Below are positions 30,201-32,431 of a stretch of DNA of 32,431 nt, piece after piece. Within the stretch, counting starts at the first letter, position 1. Each line of letters starts with the position of its first letter. This DNA is from Rhizophagus sp. LPA8_4_AMF (taxonomy: Eukaryota; Glomeromycota; Glomeromycetes; Glomerales; Glomeraceae): NCBI GenBank assembly GCA_021464525.1, contig JADRCO010000490.1, positions 1 through 32,431 on the forward strand. The letters run 5' to 3'. The translations under genes were made by a program, and so were the position numbers. Below the pieces are notes generated by a model that was given only the letters and a program-made list of their open reading frames with translations, had not been told where the DNA came from and ran no database searches.

Positions 30201-30548
30201 GCAAGTCACCAAATAAAACAGTTGGAGTTGAGCTATGTCTTTATGCAACCTGATAGAAATGGTAGGAGCAGACGAAGGCAAAAAGAAAATATGGCAGTTG
30301 TCGTAGATATATGACAGAAAATAAGCTGCAACAATACAATATAACAAGAAGCTACTATTATCTTAAATGAAGGAAAGCACAGCAATTTTTATTGTATATG
30401 ACGTAGCATGTGAATGGGTAAATTATGATAATGCGTATTTGCACTAATTAGGACACTGTTTAACCGCATTAATTGAGTAATAATTAGAGGCTAATAATTT
30501 AATAAACAAATAATAAACATGTGACACTGGTGGTGAACACCAGTGATA
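27217..30548 (-). mobile_element. Decayed Mutator-like element (MULE), about 3.3 kb
   Basis: Left end 27217-27250 (TATCACCACTGGTATTTACC...) and right end 30517-30548, read inverted (TATCACTGGTGTTCACCACC...), match as short terminal inverted repeats with one 3-nt indel and about 4 mismatches in the remaining 25 bases. Between them lies one minus-strand transposase pseudogene of FAR1/MULE type. The flanking bases do not give a convincing 9-bp target-site duplication, as expected for an old copy in A+T-rich DNA. Confidence 0.7.
27423..30078 (-). pseudogene. FAR1/MULE transposase pseudogene
   Basis: The reading starts at an ATG at 30078 (MDNKIISPLYFEEIYNVSEI). The N-terminal third is FAR1-like: VQVIIDSYAKQNGFVVNKSY, DKSIIRCCDYIC, WQASFYFSKNTNLICLTKFT and a C-x-H-N-H zinc pattern. 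The centre has MULE DDE-type blocks (FHDVIVYDTTLKTN, KVLFTDSDSAVAAVQVVYSQ, TRHLLCIYHLLENIKRK). Farther on come FKELNTVLQVNLLPILLLI and a SWIM-type zinc finger (CTCIFIVNQGMICYHQF, around 28240-28270). The C-terminus has a CCHC knuckle (CSYCTGKGH) and ends at 27423. More than ten stops and several frame changes interrupt it, so it cannot make a transposase. Its coding content is nevertheless readable along the full length, indicating moderate age. Confidence 0.85.
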
Positions 30549-30663
30549 TTTTGTAATAATTTTCTTTAATAATGATATATTAAATTAATCATATATTTTA
30601 AATTTATATTACAAATTTACAGTTTATTATACTATTTTTTATTATTAAAATTATATTAAAATT
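30549..30663. other. A+T-rich spacer
   Basis: Low-complexity A/T sequence between the MULE end and the right direct repeat. Nothing recognised. Confidence 0.4.
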
Positions 30664-30875
30664 AAAATAAATTTAGATCTTACTCCTATGTGTAATTTTT
30701 ATATTGATTATTAAATTCTAGCCAGAATTAAGTATATTATATGATTTAACAAAAAAAATGAAAAAAACTGACAAATAAGTTTTGTTAAATAAGTCAAAAA
30801 TAATATTTAAAATTATCTTTGATACTTTAAGTAAAATTGCAAAGCAGGCAAAAATATATATATTATATATCTTTT
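30664..30875 (+). repeat. Right copy of the ~210-bp direct repeat
   Basis: Same orientation and block order as 24860-25075, including the identical AATTCTAGCCAGAATT at 30714-30729 and GCAAAGCAGGCAAAAATATA. The copies are about 5.8 kb apart and bracket the minisatellite, MITE and MULE. Confidence 0.65.
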
Positions 30876-31142
30876 AAAAAATTTGTATATCAAGAATTTC
30901 TTTTTTACAAATTTTTGTTACAGAATATGAGACTTAAAATTCATATATATAGAGAGAACAAGATATACATTTTCCTTTAAAATTAGAAAACAGAAACCAT
31001 TATAAGTCCAGAGCGAAAAATTTGTATAAAATTTTTATTTATTTATTTTTTTTTTAAACACTATCTTTTGTACTTACCAAAATTAGCTAAAAAAATAAAA
31101 AAATAAACTATGTTCTTACAAAAAAAAATAAAATCAAACATC

Positions 31143-31530
31143 AGAAATATCTTTAAAGTCAAATAAATAAAAAAATTCGCACTTTCCAATTTACTTTTAA
31201 AAGTCTAGTGTATACAAAATCCTGACGTTCCTAGAAAAAAACCAAGAAATGAAATGTTAGAAACGTTTCTTTAAAGTCAAACAAATAAGAATAGCACCTC
31301 TTCCCTATTTACCTTTAAAGTCTGGTATACACAAGAAATCTGAAAACTCTAGAAAAAAAAAATACAAAATGAAACGTTAGAAATGTTTCTTTAAATCAAA
31401 CAAATAAAAAAAACCTCTCCTTTTCCCAATTTACCTTTAAAGTCTAATATGTACAAAAAATCCAGAAATCTTAAAAAAAAAATAAGAAATAATCTGTCAG
31501 AAACATTTCTTTGAAATTAATTAAGAAAAA
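31143..31530 (+). repeat. Tandem array of 116-120 bp units
   Basis: Units start at 31143, 31259, 31379 and 31499 (partial), each at an AGAAAYRTTTCTTT-like word. Unit 2 begins with the perfect palindrome AGAAACGTTTCT. Shared blocks inside each unit are TAAAGTCAAAYAAATAA, CCAATTTACYTTTAAAGTCT and an A-rich run. Unit identity is moderate with short indels. A further diverged piece may occur near 32115-32190. Confidence 0.8.
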
Positions 31531-31654
31531 AAATATACTTACTATTCCAGTCCGCCAAAACCTAAAAAAAGAAACAAAAAGATTATCTTATTTATCATAA
31601 ACACTTGTTTATTTTTGATGTAGCATGAAATTTCAATGACACGTTCTATGCGGA

Positions 31655-31733
31655 CCAATCAGAAATGACGCGAACAGACAAATGGACTTTGCCACGTGAT
31701 CCAATATGTCATTAAGGTTTATAAACATATATA
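31655..31733 (+). promoter_or_regulatory. Promoter-like cluster without a visible gene
   Basis: CCAAT at 31655-31659, an E-box CACGTG at 31693-31698 and a TATATA word at about 31725-31731 occur in order within 80 bp, in a segment richer in G+C than its surroundings. No ORF follows on the plus strand before the window ends. It may be a chance cluster, the promoter of a non-coding RNA, or the promoter of a decayed repeat. Confidence 0.3.
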
Positions 31734-32431
31734 GTCCATCATTTTACTTTGGACAATTATATTAAATTATTATTATTAAATATAAAATACATTACTTAGA
31801 TAAAAGTAATAAATACTTAATTTTGCTTAATTGCTCAAAAATATATATAATATTGAATGTTACTCAAAATTTTAACATGTTATAAAATAAAGGGTTTTGT
31901 AGATCATTGCTATGGTAATATATCATTAGGCTCAAATTTCATGTGATTAGCAAATTTATCATGTGATTTTATTAGTCAATAAATTGTACTAATCATATCC
32001 ACCGATTTGCGGAATTTGCCGATCATCAGTTATGTGGCGCAGTACCGATTAAAATCGATCAAAAACCCGTTTCTACGTAAGAAAAAATGTCAAAAATATA
32101 TAAAAAAAACTTTTAAGACCTCTCTCAAAATATTTACCTCTTTAGCCCAAAACCACTAGAAGGAGTTTCTAGAAAAAAAAGGAAAAAAATATTATAAAGT
32201 TAGTTTATTAGAAAAAAAAGAGAAAAACTTTACAAAAATCAAGAATATTTATTGATTTAACGAAAAAAAATTAACTGAAAAATAATTAATAATAAATATC
32301 AAATAGATTTTAATTAAATAACTAATCAATACATAAATTTAAATTCGCTAAAACATCATTATTTATATTTAGAGTTATTTATTTATTGAAAGATTTTTTT
32401 TGAATAATTTTGCTTTCTAAATAAATTTTTT
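31734..32431. other. A+T-rich window end
   Basis: No coding sequence is supported. About 31990-32090 is more mixed (GATTTGCGGAATTTGCCGATCA), and 32115-32190 may be a diverged member of the tandem repeat family. The rest is A-rich. Confidence 0.4.

Noticed and set aside
24860-30875. LTR retrotransposon bounded by the direct repeats
   Set aside because: The copies lack clear TG...CA ends, and no primer-binding site or reverse transcriptase was seen between them; the interior is a MULE and simple repeats.
1-32431. CRISPR array, bacterial operon or rRNA genes
   Set aside because: No regularly spaced short repeats with unique spacers, no ribosome-binding sites or operon spacing, and no rRNA-like conserved sequence; the splice structure is eukaryotic.

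Overview
The window looks like nuclear DNA of a fungus, most likely an arbuscular mycorrhizal fungus of the Rhizophagus type (Glomeromycota). The signs are a strongly A+T-rich composition, short GT-AG introns (roughly 60-130 nt), a chitin deacetylase, an arrestin-like gene, a Ser/Thr-type kinase with the 'LHSGN' catalytic-loop style common in that group, an F-box fragment, a SAM-domain/Crinkler-like gene and a decayed FAR1/MULE transposase. The genus is inferred from protein style, not proven.

Layout. 1-6.5 kb is repeat-rich and gene-poor. It holds a palindrome at the edge, a small ORF, a small secreted protein (2004-2447, minus), a MITE (about 2693-3036), fragments of a protease-like gene and an F-box gene, a decayed multi-exon gene (3785-4910, minus) and a retroposed element with an exact 16-bp target-site duplication (5833-6041). 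A four-exon gene for a SAM-domain protein with a Crinkler-like C-terminal domain follows (6559-8354, plus). 8.4-11.2 kb holds a frame-shifted coding remnant, a transposase-like HTH remnant and a hairpin element.

11.2-24.5 kb is the housekeeping-like core. It contains an intronless arrestin-like gene (11201-12229, plus), convergent with a two-exon kinase-like gene (12655-14402, minus) whose catalytic-loop Asp is Lys. Then come a ten-exon mitochondrial ACOT9-type acyl-CoA thioesterase (15515-17664, plus), a three-exon coiled-coil plus RRM protein (19366-20040, plus), a four-exon GPI-anchored chitin deacetylase (21286-22676, plus) and a four-exon TDG/Mug-family DNA glycosylase (23615-24546, plus) in which the catalytic Asn of motif A reads Ile.

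24.5-32.4 kb is extremely A+T-rich and mobile-element dominated. A decayed MULE (27217-30548) lies beside a 174-bp MITE and between two direct repeats of about 210 bp. It is followed by a tandem array of 116-120 bp units whose copies begin at a palindromic motif.

The genes do not form a pathway; this is an ordinary eukaryotic neighbourhood. The most notable points are two enzyme-family proteins that have lost their key catalytic residue (kinase, glycosylase), an apparent intronization within a tandem duplication in the SAM/Crinkler-like gene, and the clear retroposon insertion.
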